Notes: generated from the letters alone by a model not told the origin. DNA of 33,302 nucleotides from a bacterium Ga0077546 (GCA_001464165.1 LNEX01000238.1:1-33302); one strand, 5' to 3'; counted from the stretch's first letter, positions 1-8,990 are shown. A program made the numbers and translations.

Positions 1-783
1 AAGGCAGTCATAAAGCCAGCCCCTAAAAGCAAAATCAAGGCCGACCTTGTCCCTGTAAAAGCAGCGCCGCAGGCCAAGTCAACATCTAGTTCTAGTTCGA
101 GTTCTAGTTCTAGCTTGCCAAAACATGCAGTGGCCAAAGCGGGTGCTAAAAGCAAAAGTGACAAATCAAAAGTAACCAAATCTAGCAGCCACATTACTGT
201 TATAGCCAACGAAAAAAGCCAGGAATTTAAGAATGTCTCTTTAGAAGCTGCTGACCCAATTATCAAAGCTTGGTTGAACAAACCGGGCAGCTTGCCTAAG
301 TACCGCGACGGCGAGAAAATGGAAGTTAACGTTACCGCGAGTCAAGACTGTAACCTCTCTATCTTTGACTACGACGGCAAAGGTAAGTTAACTCAAATAT
401 TCCCCAATGAATACCAGCAAAGCAGCTCGGTAAGAGCGGGCGAGACTGTCACCATTGGTGGTGCAAAGAGTGAATTTGAATATCAGGTTTCAACACTGCC
501 CGGGGAGTCGAAGATCAAAGAACATATCTTTGTCTTCGCTTATCCAACCAATGAAGCACCAATTTCAATTGCCATGACTCGCGCATCAGACAGCCCATTT
601 CGCTCTGCCGATATCACCATGGAGCAATACCGCAAGCTTGTAAATGAATCGAAGTCATATTTCTCTCGTGAAGTAAAAATTACACCCAAAGGTCAGTCGC
701 AAATCAAACAAGTTGCCAATGAAATTTCGAACGCTAAATCTTCCCCTAACAAGGTAGAGCTGTCTTTTCAGATTGAAAAATAG
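1..783 (+). CDS. DUF4384 domain protein, 5' end missing
   Basis: The reading frame is open from the first base, so the true start lies outside the window. The visible N-terminal part is a Lys/Ala/Pro-rich linker followed by a run of about ten serines. After that comes a compact domain (visible residues about 75-190) with the pattern DGEKMEVNVTAS...CNLSIFDYD..G.L.QIFPN, which is typical of DUF4384. That domain is found in bacterial surface or envelope proteins, often fused to kinases or peptidases, and has no known reaction. A TTG inside the frame at 115 would give 222 residues but has no convincing ribosome site. A strong hairpin lies directly downstream, so this is probably the last gene of its transcript. 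Domain assignment is fairly sure; the role is unknown. Confidence 0.7.
   Translation, partial: KAVIKPAPKSKIKADLVPVKAAPQAKSTSSSSSSSSSSLPKHAVAKAGAKSKSDKSKVTKSSSHITVIANEKSQEFKNVSLEAADPIIKAWLNKPGSLPKYRDGEKMEVNVTASQDCNLSIFDYDGKGKLTQIFPNEYQQSSSVRAGETVTIGGAKSEFEYQVSTLPGESKIKEHIFVFAYPTNEAPISIAMTRASDSPFRSADITMEQYRKLVNESKSYFSREVKITPKGQSQIKQVANEISNAKSSPNKVELSFQIEK
85..114 (+). repeat. Hexamer repeat encoding a poly-serine run
   Basis: Five tandem, slightly varied copies of TCTAGT encode ten consecutive serines in the linker of the DUF4384 protein. The six-base unit keeps the frame, so copy-number change would only lengthen or shorten the linker. Confidence 0.7.
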
Positions 784-804
784 TCAGTAACAACATCCTC
801 GAAT

Positions 805-840
805 AAGCAAAATGGCAGCAGCAATGCTGCCATTTTGCTT
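805..840. terminator. Perfect 16-bp hairpin with GCAA loop
   Basis: The arms at 805-820 and 825-840 are exactly complementary and enclose the four-base loop GCAA, a GNRA-type tetraloop. The outer part of the stem is A-rich on the left and T-rich on the right (TTTTGCTT). It begins 22 bases after the stop of the DUF4384 gene and most likely ends that transcript. Confidence 0.75.
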
Positions 841-900
841 AAAAATGGAACTTTGCCCAGGCCTTTCAGTCTATAGCGGCGAAGGAATCAAAAATAAGGG

Positions 901-937
901 TTGAGTTGTGAACCTAACTCAAATTGGCCTAACTCAA
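901..937. promoter_or_regulatory. Three copies of AACTCAA/TTGAGTT upstream of a stress gene
   Basis: TTGAGTT (901-907) is followed by CCTAACTCAA at 913-922 and again at 928-937. The first and second copies form an inverted repeat with an 8-base spacer. The second and third are exact 10-base direct repeats with a 15-base period. They sit just before the ribosome site of the GlsB-type gene and could be an operator. No known regulator is assigned. Confidence 0.3.
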
Positions 938-963
938 GATCTTCCTTCTTTGAGAGGTATTCA

Positions 964-1230
964 ATGTCTATTCTAAGTTTCATTCTCTTTCTAATCGTAG
1001 CTGCATGCTGTGCCTACATCGCCGAAAGACTAGTGCCCGGTTCAGTTCCTGGGGGATTCTTTACATCAGCTATTGTTGGCATTATCGGAGCCTGGATAGG
1101 TGGCAACCTGATTGGTCACATCGGACCAGACCTAGCCGGTATTTCGCTAATTCCAGCCATCCTTGGCTCGGCACTATTTGTTTTTCTTCTATCACTGCTA
1201 TCCCGTGGCTTCAACCGAAGAGCTGTGTAA
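964..1230 (+). CDS. GlsB/YeaQ/YmgE family stress-response membrane protein
   Basis: This is an 88-residue, very hydrophobic protein with three membrane-spanning stretches separated by glycine-rich turns. They include the AERLVPGSVPGGFFTSAIVGIIG and GAWIGG patterns of the transglycosylase-associated (GlsB/YeaQ/YmgE) family. Members are small inner-membrane proteins induced by general stress; their biochemical role is not established. The ATG at 964 is preferred because a GAGGT ribosome site lies 7-12 bases before it. Earlier in-frame codons would add a polar segment unlike the family. The next gene, 50 bases downstream on the same strand, encodes another small stress-type protein and may be co-transcribed. 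Confidence 0.85.
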   Translation: MSILSFILFLIVAACCAYIAERLVPGSVPGGFFTSAIVGIIGAWIGGNLIGHIGPDLAGISLIPAILGSALFVFLLSLLSRGFNRRAV

Positions 1231-1280
1231 CTAGCTAACAAATCAAACCAAGTCTCAGTCAATCGAACAAGGAGCCATTC

Positions 1281-1721
1281 ATGAGTTCTGAATATATAGA
1301 AGAGTTGAACGCATTTTTGAGTGGTGAAATCTCATCAGTAGAGACCTATGAACTAGCTCTAGAAAAAATGGACGATGCTGATATTCGTCAGTCAATGCTC
1401 AAGTGCCAAATGTCTCATGCCGATCGCGTAGCTAAGCTGACAGCTGAAGTACGCAACCTAAACGGCGAACCGGCAAAGTCGGCGGGTATATGGGGCGGAT
1501 TTGAGAAAATGACCCAAGGCAGCGCATCGACAGAACAAGACGCCCTTGCACTGATGGAGCTGGCAGAAGCTGAGCGGCTAGTGCAATATGAAGCACAGCA
1601 ATCTCTTGTTAGCGAGTTCGTCCGCGCAATAGTGGTAGATACATTGCTGCCAGCTCAACACGAAACCCACCTGACAGTGAGCACGCTGTTGAAAAACAGA
1701 GAGCCGTCTTCTGTAAGCTAG
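1281..1721 (+). CDS. DUF2383 (PA2169-type) four-helix bundle protein
   Basis: This 146-residue, wholly helical protein without signal peptide matches the DUF2383/PA2169 ferritin-like family. It has an N-terminal helix with ETYELALEKMDD, a second helix with HADRV.KL, a Gly/Trp-containing turn (GIWGGFEKM) and a C-terminal helix ending in LPAQHETHLTVSTLLKN. The spaced Glu and His residues resemble those that bind metal in ferritin-like bundles, but I cannot show that metal is bound. An AAGGAG ribosome site lies 7 bases before the ATG. It follows the GlsB-type gene at 50 bases and ends before a strong bidirectional hairpin. A role in stress resistance is inferred only from this company. Confidence 0.75.
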   Translation: MSSEYIEELNAFLSGEISSVETYELALEKMDDADIRQSMLKCQMSHADRVAKLTAEVRNLNGEPAKSAGIWGGFEKMTQGSASTEQDALALMELAEAERLVQYEAQQSLVSEFVRAIVVDTLLPAQHETHLTVSTLLKNREPSSVS

Positions 1722-1753
1722 GCTGAAGCTTTTCGTCAAAAGTTTTAGCCAAA

Positions 1754-1792
1754 AGAAAGAGGAAAGTCCAGACAGTGGACTTTCCTCTTTCT
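1754..1792. terminator. Bidirectional terminator between convergent genes
   Basis: Arms of 17 bases at 1754-1770 and 1776-1792 are perfectly complementary around a 5-base loop. The left arm is purine-rich and the right arm ends in CTTTCT, so each strand gives a hairpin with a pyrimidine-rich tail. It lies between the stop codons of the DUF2383 gene and the superoxide dismutase gene and can serve both. Confidence 0.8.
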
Positions 1793-1806
1793 CTCTATCT
1801 TTACGT

Positions 1807-2616
1807 CTAGACTGTTGTATCAGCACCGCTTACAAGTTTTTTGGTTGCAGCCAAGCGCTTAGCCACAACCTGCCAGTCAAGGTTTTTGGCAAAAGCATCG
1901 AGATACTTAGCTCTGTCAATACCGTAATCAACCATGTAGGCGTGCTCGTAAACGTCAAGCACCAATAGTGGTACCACGTTTTGTGGACTCCACATATTGT
2001 GCATATCGAGACCAAACGTGTCGATGTGGTTGCCGCGAGTGTTGTAACCTACGACGACCCAACCACGCATACATTTGCCTGAAGCTTTGAGGAAGTCCAT
2101 AAATTTGCCAGTCGAGCCATAGCGCTCTTCTAGCGCAGCCTTAACATCTCCAGTAGGGTCACCACCAGTGCCACCCAAGTTGCCAAAGTAGAACTCATGA
2201 TAAACCATGCCATTAACGGCAAAGCTTTGCTCAACCAACAGCTCTCTTAGTGGAGAATAAGTAGCATTGGGGTTGGTCAAATCTGCAGTTTTAAGCTGAT
2301 TGTAGATTTCGTTCGACTTGGTGACGTAACCTTTGTAGAGCTTCAAGTGCTGCTCTATTTGGCTCGGAGACAAACCTTCCATGTTTTTTGAAACCAAAGC
2401 ACTAAAGTCTTTGGCCGAGTATGGGTCTTTACCAGCAGCGGCAGGGGCACCGGCAGCAGCGGGGCTAGCGGCAGCAGTAGTGGCTGCTACAGCAGCATTG
2501 ACAGAAGCCAATGACGTCGCAGCCACGGCACCCATCATTAAAACTTCGCGTCTGGTTATCACTCCTTGTTTTGTTAACTCGAAGTTGCCAACCAGTTCTT
2601 TTTCGTTCGATGTCAT
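1807..2616 (-). CDS. Tat-exported Fe/Mn-family superoxide dismutase
   Basis: This enzyme converts superoxide to hydrogen peroxide and oxygen. Residues 1-45 form a twin-arginine signal (TRREVLMMG, Arg22-Arg23, then an Ala-rich hydrophobic segment). An Ala/Pro linker (about 46-63) and the dismutase domain (about 65-260) follow. Expected metal ligands are His90 (QHLKLYKGYV), His140 (VYHEFYFGNLGG), Asp221 and His225 (DVYEHAY). The usual DxWEHAY signature has Tyr in place of Trp, and the first helix has HLKLYKGY rather than the HxxxHHxxY of cytoplasmic enzymes. It therefore belongs to a divergent exported subgroup. A GAGGAG ribosome site lies 8 bases before the ATG. It is divergent from the malic enzyme gene and convergent with the DUF2383 gene. 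Function outside the cytoplasm is inferred from the signal. Confidence 0.88.
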   Translation of the reverse strand: MTSNEKELVGNFELTKQGVITRREVLMMGAVAATSLASVNAAVAATTAAASPAAAGAPAAAGKDPYSAKDFSALVSKNMEGLSPSQIEQHLKLYKGYVTKSNEIYNQLKTADLTNPNATYSPLRELLVEQSFAVNGMVYHEFYFGNLGGTGGDPTGDVKAALEERYGSTGKFMDFLKASGKCMRGWVVVGYNTRGNHIDTFGLDMHNMWSPQNVVPLLVLDVYEHAYMVDYGIDRAKYLDAFAKNLDWQVVAKRLAATKKLVSGADTTV

Positions 2617-2692
2617 TCTTTACTCCTCAGTACAGCCTTCAATTTTAATCTATTCGCTATCTATGCTCTGATTTAAGACATTATTTTCCAAC

Positions 2693-2737
2693 TGGCAAGT
2701 TTTTGCCCAAAATAGTTGCCAAAGTTTTAATTGCCAA
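2693..2737. promoter_or_regulatory. Cluster of TTGCCAA boxes in a divergent promoter region
   Basis: The 249-base region between the divergent dismutase and malic enzyme genes holds TTGCCAA at 2716-2722 and 2731-2737, a near copy TTGCCCAA at 2703-2710, and the inverse TGGCAA at 2693-2698. The spacings are irregular (12-15 bases). This could be a regulator-binding cluster serving either gene. Assignment is tentative because the region is AT-rich and no factor is known. Confidence 0.3.
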
Positions 2738-2865
2738 GCTATTAAAAAAAAGGAAGAAGCTTTCCGTTTTGGCCTTGGTGCAGCTTAACATACTCCAACT
2801 GATGCAAATTTTGAGGGCCATATCCTAATTTTGATCAGTCGGCGTTTCCAAGTACCACTCAAAGC

Positions 2866-4314
2866 GTGAACACCATGACGACAAAAACTGAATCGACTAG
2901 TAAGCCTGACAAATCATTAGATATTTTAGCTGGCGCAGTGAAACCCAGTGCAAGTTATAGCCTAACTCTGAGGCTTAAAATCACTAACCAACCAGGCATG
3001 CTCGGTAAAGTCACTTCATTAATTGGCGAAGTCGGTGGGGATATTGGCGCCATAGACATACATGGCTTTGAACAAGACGCTATCATCCGCGACTTAACTG
3101 TCAAAGTGCGAGACCAAGAGCACGGTGAGAAGCTAGTCGCTCAGGTTAAGGCCATTGCAGGCATCGAAGTAGTTAATGTCTCAGACCGCACCTTCCTGAT
3201 GCACTTAGGCGGCAAAATTAGAGTCACTAACAAAGTGCCCCTAACCACCAGAGACGACCTCTCAATGGCCTACACACCAGGTGTTGCTCGGGTCTGCATG
3301 GCCATTCACAACGAGCCTGAAAACGTATACAAACTAACAATAAAACGAAACACTGTGGCTGTAATTACCGACCCTGTAATGGAAGGCAAGTGTATGCTCT
3401 TCAAAGAATTTGGCAAAGTCGATGCTTTCCCAATTGCATTAGCTACCCAAGATGTCGAAGAAATCATCCAAGCATGTAAGAACATTGCCCCTGTATTTGG
3501 TGGCATAAACCTAGAAGATATTTCAGCACCACGTTGCTTTGAAATTGAAGAGCGACTGAAAGCTGAACTTAACATTCCAGTCTTCCATGATGACCAGCAC
3601 GGTACAGCTGTGGTTGTTCTCGCAGCCCTTCTTAACGCCGTCAAAATCGTCAAAAAAGATATCAGCAAACTAAAGGTAATCGTCAGCGGAGTCGGAGCAG
3701 CTGGCGTTGCTTGCTCGAAAATGCTAATGAATGCAGGCGTTGTAAACATAATAGGCTTTGACCGTATGGGTGCTATCTACAAGGGCCGCGGCGAGCACAT
3801 GAACTACATGAAAGACTGGTTTGCCGAGCACACCAACCCAACTACTTTCAAAGGTACAATCGAAGACGCTCTTGAGGGTGCAGATCTCTATCTAGGCTTG
3901 TCTGGCCCAGGCACCATCGAAGCTAAGTCGCTAAAGAGAATGGCTAAAGACCCAATTGTCTTTGCTATGGCTAACCCCGTGCCAGAAGTAATGCCTGAAG
4001 AAGCTGCTCCATATGTTCGCATAATGGCTACCGGCCGCTCTGACTACCCGAACCAAATCAACAATGTCTTGTGCTTCCCTGGTATCTTCCGTGGGGCCCT
4101 AGACTGCCAAGCCACCGATATCACAGAAGAAATGAAACTAGCTGCAGCCTATGCTATCGCCAACGTAATTTCAGACAGCGAGCTGAACGAAGACTATATT
4201 ATTCCAGGTGTCTTCAATCCGCTGGTCGGCCAAAGAGTAGCTGAAGCTGTTGCCCAAGTGGCAATTAAGTCTGGCGTGGCAAGAAAGAGCAAGCTAGAAG
4301 ATGCCAGCCAATAA
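2866..4314 (+). CDS. ACT-domain malic enzyme with an internal 16-residue gap
   Basis: The family oxidatively decarboxylates malate to pyruvate with NAD(P). Residues about 33-105 form an ACT domain (TNQPGMLGKVTSLIGEVGGDIGAIDI), a known regulatory fusion in bacterial malic enzymes. The catalytic part shows YTPGVA (136-141), the Lys of PVMEGK (175), metal-binding GGINLEDIS (Glu217, Asp218) and HDDQHGTA (about 241-247), and a GVGAAG dinucleotide fold (275-280). Between Asp169 and Pro170 the segment that normally reads about GTAVLGLGNIGP..A, 16 residues, is absent with the frame kept. This loop lines the active site in known structures, so activity is doubtful. Start is GTG 2866 or ATG 2875; neither has a clear ribosome site. 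The 3' end lies 8 bases from the convergent glgX stop. Confidence 0.88.
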   Translation: MNTMTTKTESTSKPDKSLDILAGAVKPSASYSLTLRLKITNQPGMLGKVTSLIGEVGGDIGAIDIHGFEQDAIIRDLTVKVRDQEHGEKLVAQVKAIAGIEVVNVSDRTFLMHLGGKIRVTNKVPLTTRDDLSMAYTPGVARVCMAIHNEPENVYKLTIKRNTVAVITDPVMEGKCMLFKEFGKVDAFPIALATQDVEEIIQACKNIAPVFGGINLEDISAPRCFEIEERLKAELNIPVFHDDQHGTAVVVLAALLNAVKIVKKDISKLKVIVSGVGAAGVACSKMLMNAGVVNIIGFDRMGAIYKGRGEHMNYMKDWFAEHTNPTTFKGTIEDALEGADLYLGLSGPGTIEAKSLKRMAKDPIVFAMANPVPEVMPEEAAPYVRIMATGRSDYPNQINNVLCFPGIFRGALDCQATDITEEMKLAAAYAIANVISDSELNEDYIIPGVFNPLVGQRVAEAVAQVAIKSGVARKSKLEDASQ

Positions 4315-4322
4315 ATTCTGAA

Positions 4323-6533
4323 TCAATCAAAATCAGAAAGCTGCGGTCGTTTCAGACCGGTCCAGGTAATGCTCTTGCTGGGCACAGCAGCAGCATTGGC
4401 TTTTAGTAAGTGAGGTGCCGTCAGGCTGGCAGAACTCATAAAGACGGCTATAGAGCGCTCTGGTATTGTCACACTATTTGTGGCTACCGCAGGCAAGTTG
4501 AGAAAATCTGCAATAGTAGCTACGAAACTGAGACTAGTATCAACTATGTTGTGAAAGCGTTCTGACCCTTTGGTAGCTGGCAATTGAAAAGTAAGGGGAG
4601 ACCAGTAAGAATTGAAAACCACATAGGCGTGTTCCTGCAAAGCTCTGTTTTGAATCTCAATTGCAATGCTATGAGATGTGGGGCTGAAATCTGGTTCGTT
4701 GAGATTGACTCCGTGACAAGTGAGAATGGTAGTGCTTGGCTCCCAGGTTTTGCTCTGGCTATGCATATGTATTCTGTGGGCTGTATCCTGCCTGAAGAGA
4801 TTAAAATGTCTAGTCAGCTTGATCAGATCTCGAGTGAAATTGAAGAGACTTCTGTGTTTTGAAAACAAGCTCCAGTCAAGCCAGTTAGTTTCATTGTTCT
4901 GGCAGTAGGCATTGTTGTTACCACTAGTTGTGCGCCTTACCTCATCACCCATTGAGAGCATCGGTGTGCCGGAAGAGAGAAAAAGAATTGTGAGAAGATT
5001 GCGAATCTGCTTCTCTCTCAATTCTTCCACCGCCGCTTCTTTGCAATCGCCCTCATAACCGCAGTTCCAGCTGTAGTTGTCATCTCTGCCGTCTCGGTTG
5101 TTTTCACCGTTGGCTTGATTGTGTTTCTGGTCATAGCTGACCAGATCGTTTATGGTAAAACCGTCATGACAGGTAATGAAATTTATAGACTGACTTGACC
5201 TACCAGCTCTTTCTCCATAGATGTCTGAACTGCCGGTAAGGCGCTTTACCAAAGGAATTACAGAATTGTTGTCGCCTTTGACAAAGCGTCTTACATCATC
5301 CCGGAAGGGACCGTTCCATTCGGCAAAGCGGGAGCCCTGCCCAACAAACCAACCCACCTGATAAAGCCCTGCTGGATCCCAAGCTTCGGCAATCAACAAG
5401 GAAGCAGCGAGTACCGGATCTGACTCTATGGACCAGAGCAATGGTGGTCTTTCTAGAGGAACACCAAATATATCGCGAGAAAGTATAGAAGCTAGATCAA
5501 AGCGAAAACCATCAACATGCATTTCCTCGACCCAGTAGCGCAAGGCATCGAGGAGCAGTCTTCCCACCACTGGGTGCTCAGTGCGCAGGGTGTTGCCACA
5601 ACCGCTATAGTTCTTATAGTTCTTCAGGGCTTCGTCAAAAATGTAGTAAGTTAGCCTGTCCAAGCCCTTCAATGAAATTGTGGGGCCAAGGTCATCATTC
5701 TCAGCTGTATGATTAAACACCACATCCAGTATCACTTCAATACCAGATGCGTGACAGGCTTTGACCATGTCGCGAAATTCATCAATTATTCCTTGTGCCG
5801 ATTTGGCCGAACTGAAATGAGGATGGGAAGCAAAAAAGCAAATCGGGCTATATCCCCAGTAATTCTCCAGCTTCTTCCCTTGCGACGGTGCATCATCGCG
5901 ATCAAAGACTTGCACCGGCATCAACTCGATAGTTGTAATTCCAAGCTCCTTAAGGTAAGGCAGCTTCTCGATCAAACCAGCGAAAGTACCGCGTTTTTCC
6001 GCGCTAACACCTGAATTGGCATTCCGTGTGAAGCCCCCTACGTGCAGCTCATAAATAACGCGCTTATCGCTCTCAATGTCGGGAAATTGATCACCCTGCC
6101 AGTCATAATGATTCTCCTCAAGCACCAACGCACGAAGACTGACCTCGCAATTGTCTCCAGGTGCAGAAGCAGCCTTGCGGCAATAGTTCTTCCAGCCCAC
6201 AACTGCCCGACTGTAGGGGTCTAGAAGAACCTTCTCATGGTCAAAGAGCTGTTGGTTTTCTGCCTCTATATTGCCGTACGCACGCCAGGCATAAACCAAA
6301 TTGGCAGATGCACCTTCTAAAAAGATATGCCAATAGTTAGCCGAGCGATTCTGAGCTGAGAGCTTGTATATAGCGAAAGGCAACGGGCTTTCTTCACTAT
6401 CAAAAAGCAACAGCTCCAGATAGGCAGCTCTCTTTGAATAAACAGCGAAGTTTACGCCCGTTGCCGATAAGCTGGCCCCCAGCGGATAACTCAGTCCTCG
6501 ATGGGCTTTGTATATCAAGGGCTGGTCAGCCAA
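4323..6533 (-). CDS. glgX: Glycogen debranching enzyme GlgX (GH13 isoamylase type)
   Basis: This cytoplasmic enzyme hydrolyses alpha-1,6 branches of glycogen limit dextrins left by phosphorylase. At 736 residues it is of usual length. An N-terminal beta-sandwich (about 10-140, GLSYPLGASLSATGVNFAVYS) precedes the GH13 barrel. The four GH13 regions are visible: DVVFNHT (270-276), DGFRFDLAS with nucleophile Asp346, IAEAWDP with acid/base Glu383, and CHDGF with Asp457. The isoamylase/GlgX feature NYWGYSP is at 224-230. The start is a TTG at 6533, with a GAGGT ribosome site about 12 bases before it. It begins only 18 bases after the phosphoketolase stop, so the two form an operon. Nothing looks damaged. 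TreX-like isoamylase is the nearest alternative name. Confidence 0.93.
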   Translation of the reverse strand: MADQPLIYKAHRGLSYPLGASLSATGVNFAVYSKRAAYLELLLFDSEESPLPFAIYKLSAQNRSANYWHIFLEGASANLVYAWRAYGNIEAENQQLFDHEKVLLDPYSRAVVGWKNYCRKAASAPGDNCEVSLRALVLEENHYDWQGDQFPDIESDKRVIYELHVGGFTRNANSGVSAEKRGTFAGLIEKLPYLKELGITTIELMPVQVFDRDDAPSQGKKLENYWGYSPICFFASHPHFSSAKSAQGIIDEFRDMVKACHASGIEVILDVVFNHTAENDDLGPTISLKGLDRLTYYIFDEALKNYKNYSGCGNTLRTEHPVVGRLLLDALRYWVEEMHVDGFRFDLASILSRDIFGVPLERPPLLWSIESDPVLAASLLIAEAWDPAGLYQVGWFVGQGSRFAEWNGPFRDDVRRFVKGDNNSVIPLVKRLTGSSDIYGERAGRSSQSINFITCHDGFTINDLVSYDQKHNQANGENNRDGRDDNYSWNCGYEGDCKEAAVEELREKQIRNLLTILFLSSGTPMLSMGDEVRRTTSGNNNAYCQNNETNWLDWSLFSKHRSLFNFTRDLIKLTRHFNLFRQDTAHRIHMHSQSKTWEPSTTILTCHGVNLNEPDFSPTSHSIAIEIQNRALQEHAYVVFNSYWSPLTFQLPATKGSERFHNIVDTSLSFVATIADFLNLPAVATNSVTIPERSIAVFMSSASLTAPHLLKANAAAVPSKSITWTGLKRPQLSDFD

Positions 6534-6551
6534 TTTTTGTCTCTACCTCAA

Positions 6552-8990
6552 TCAATAAGGCCATTTCCAATTTGCCATTTCTGGTTTGTCCACACCATGC
6601 TCGTGAGCATAATTGCGACACTCTATCTGCATTTTGCGAAACTTAGACTTAGCATGGGCACCGGCCACTCTCAATTTCTCAACTCTATCGATGACATCTA
6701 TGGCCAGACTGAATCTATCAGTTTGGTTATTGATGGCAAGCTCAAGAGGTGTATTGATATTGCCTTTCTCTTTATAGCCGCGCACATGCATGTTGTTGTG
6801 ATTAGTGCGTCTGTAAGCCAGGCGGTGGATGAGCCAGGGGTAGCCATGGAAATTGAAAATGACAGGTTTATCAATAGTGAATAGACTGTCAAAGTCTTTG
6901 TCCGAAAGACCGTGCGGGTGCTCACTCTCTGGTTGAAGCATGAGCAAGTCAACGACGTTGACGAAGCGCACCTTCAAATCTGGAAACTCTTCTCTTAAAA
7001 GAGCTGTAGCAGCAAGCGCTTCTTGAGTGGCAATGTCTCCGGCCGAGGCTACCACCACATCCGGTTCCACACCTTCATCATTGCTCGCCCAGTCCCAGAT
7101 ACCGATGCCCATGGTGCAATGCTTAACGGCATAGTCCATGTCCATGTACTGTAGGTGTTTTTGCTTGTCGCAGACAATGACGTTAATGTAGTCAACACTG
7201 CGCAAGCAATGATCAACACAAGATAGCAGAGAGTTGGCATCTGGCGGCATATAAATGCGCACCACTTTCTGCCCTTTATTTACTACCAAGTCAAGGAAGC
7301 CTGGGTCTTGGTGAGTGAAGCCGTTGTGATCTTGCCTCCACACAGTAGACGTAATGAGCAAGTTGAGGGAGGCCACGCTGGCGCGCCAGCCGAGATGATT
7401 GCATATGTCTAGCCATTTTGCGTGTTGGTTGAACATCGAGTCTATGACATGAACAAAAGCTTCATAAGTGGCGAAAAATCCATGGCGTCCGGTAAGCAAG
7501 TAGCCTTCCAGCCAGCCTTCTAGAGTGTGTTCGCTAAGTATCTCCATCACCCGACCGTCACTGGCCAGCTCTCCGCCATCGGCATCTTCAGGGAAGTAAT
7601 TTGCCAGCCAGAATTTTTTTGACACAGCATAGACATCATCTAACTTATTTGATGTTGTTTCGTCTGGACCAAACAACCTGAAATTATCAGGGTTTGTTTT
7701 CATGATGTCGCGCAATAAAGCGCCAGTGGGCCTGGTGTTTTCAGCTTCACAGGCACCAGGATTAGGTACTGGAACTGCATAGTTCTTGAAGGCGGGCATG
7801 CGCAAAGACTTTTGCAAAAGTCCACCATTGGCATGGGGATTGGCGCTCATACGCCGTTTGCCTTCTGGAGCAAGCTTCTTCAATGCAGGCACCAATCGAC
7901 CATTTTCATCGAAGAGCTCTTCAGGCCTATAGCTCTTCATCCAGTCGATCAGCATTTCCAATTGCTGCGGATTAGACTTAACTGCAGTAAGAGGAACTTG
8001 GTGAGCCCTCCAGCTGCCTTCGATTTTGTGCCCGTTCAGCTCCTTAGGACCAGTCCAGCCCTTTGGAGTACGCAATACAATCATGGGCCATCGTGGTCGT
8101 TTGATGGCAACTCCGCGACTAAGATTCTCTCGTGCTTCTTTCTGGATAGAGCGAATGTCGGTGACGCATTTTTCTAGAGTCGCAGCCATGGCTTGGTGCA
8201 TACTCTCGCTTTCACTGCCTTCTACGAAATAAGGCGTGTAGCCGTCCCCATGGAAAAGAGCTTCCAACTCTTCGTGGTCAATTCTAGCCAGCACCGTTGG
8301 GTTATTAATCTTGTAGCCGTTCAGGTGCAGTATGGGCAACACAGCACCATCTCTAGCCGGATTGATGAATTTATTAGAGTGCCAAGAAGTGGCTAATGGT
8401 CCAGTTTCAGCTTCGCCGTCACCGACTACAACTGCGGTAATCAAGTCAGGATTGTCAAATACCGAACCGTAGGCGTGTGAGACACTGTATCCGAGCTCTC
8501 CACCTTCGTGAATGGAACCAGGTGTCTCTGGTGTGCAATGGCTGCCGATACCACCAGGGAAGGAGAACTGCCGGAAGAAGGCGGCCATTCCCTCTAAGTC
8601 CTCACTTTTATCTGGATAAATTTCTGAATAAGTGCCCTCAAGGTAGACTGGGGCCAAAACGCCAGGGGCGCCATGACCAGGCCCAGCCATGTAAATCATA
8701 TCTAGATCATACTTTTTAATGAGCCTGTTCAAGTGAACATAAACAAAGCTCAAACCAGGGCTCGAACCCCAGTGACCAAGCAATCTGTTCTTAATATGCT
8801 CTACTTTCAGCGGCTCTTTCAGAAGTGGATTTTCTGTGGCACGCCAATAGGCATCTGTGTTTTGGAGCTCTTCCTTGGCTAGTGGAGCATTGGACGGCTC
8901 GACTTTGATGGTTGAGCGGGCAACACCGTAGGCACTGATTTGAGCTACCGTTGATTCCGTAGTTTTTCGATCTTCCGACGCGACTGTCAT
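6552..8990 (-). CDS. xfp: Phosphoketolase (xylulose-5-P/fructose-6-P type)
   Basis: This thiamine-diphosphate enzyme cleaves xylulose-5-phosphate and often fructose-6-phosphate, with phosphate, to acetyl-phosphate and a shorter sugar phosphate. The 812 residues match the family length. Signatures include [12 protein letters not shown] (71-82), GPGHGAPG (103-110), SFPGGIGSH (143-151), and the cofactor/Mg motif GDGEAETG (190-197) followed by HLNGYKIN. The C-terminal third holds the transketolase-like pyrimidine and C-terminal domains ([10 protein letters not shown]). A GGAG ribosome site lies about 9 bases before the ATG. It is first in an operon with glgX and divergent from glycogen phosphorylase, so stored glucan could feed acetyl-phosphate and ATP formation. 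Which sugar phosphate it prefers cannot be told from the sequence. Confidence 0.95.
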   Translation of the reverse strand: MTVASEDRKTTESTVAQISAYGVARSTIKVEPSNAPLAKEELQNTDAYWRATENPLLKEPLKVEHIKNRLLGHWGSSPGLSFVYVHLNRLIKKYDLDMIYMAGPGHGAPGVLAPVYLEGTYSEIYPDKSEDLEGMAAFFRQFSFPGGIGSHCTPETPGSIHEGGELGYSVSHAYGSVFDNPDLITAVVVGDGEAETGPLATSWHSNKFINPARDGAVLPILHLNGYKINNPTVLARIDHEELEALFHGDGYTPYFVEGSESESMHQAMAATLEKCVTDIRSIQKEARENLSRGVAIKRPRWPMIVLRTPKGWTGPKELNGHKIEGSWRAHQVPLTAVKSNPQQLEMLIDWMKSYRPEELFDENGRLVPALKKLAPEGKRRMSANPHANGGLLQKSLRMPAFKNYAVPVPNPGACEAENTRPTGALLRDIMKTNPDNFRLFGPDETTSNKLDDVYAVSKKFWLANYFPEDADGGELASDGRVMEILSEHTLEGWLEGYLLTGRHGFFATYEAFVHVIDSMFNQHAKWLDICNHLGWRASVASLNLLITSTVWRQDHNGFTHQDPGFLDLVVNKGQKVVRIYMPPDANSLLSCVDHCLRSVDYINVIVCDKQKHLQYMDMDYAVKHCTMGIGIWDWASNDEGVEPDVVVASAGDIATQEALAATALLREEFPDLKVRFVNVVDLLMLQPESEHPHGLSDKDFDSLFTIDKPVIFNFHGYPWLIHRLAYRRTNHNNMHVRGYKEKGNINTPLELAINNQTDRFSLAIDVIDRVEKLRVAGAHAKSKFRKMQIECRNYAHEHGVDKPEMANWKWPY

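Noticed and set aside
2381..2671. Plus-strand open frame opposite the dismutase gene
   Set aside because: Shadow of the Ala-rich signal and linker region of the minus-strand gene; no ribosome site and no family features.
7812..8177. Plus-strand open frame opposite phosphoketolase
   Set aside because: Lies wholly within a well-conserved gene on the other strand and has no recognisable sequence.
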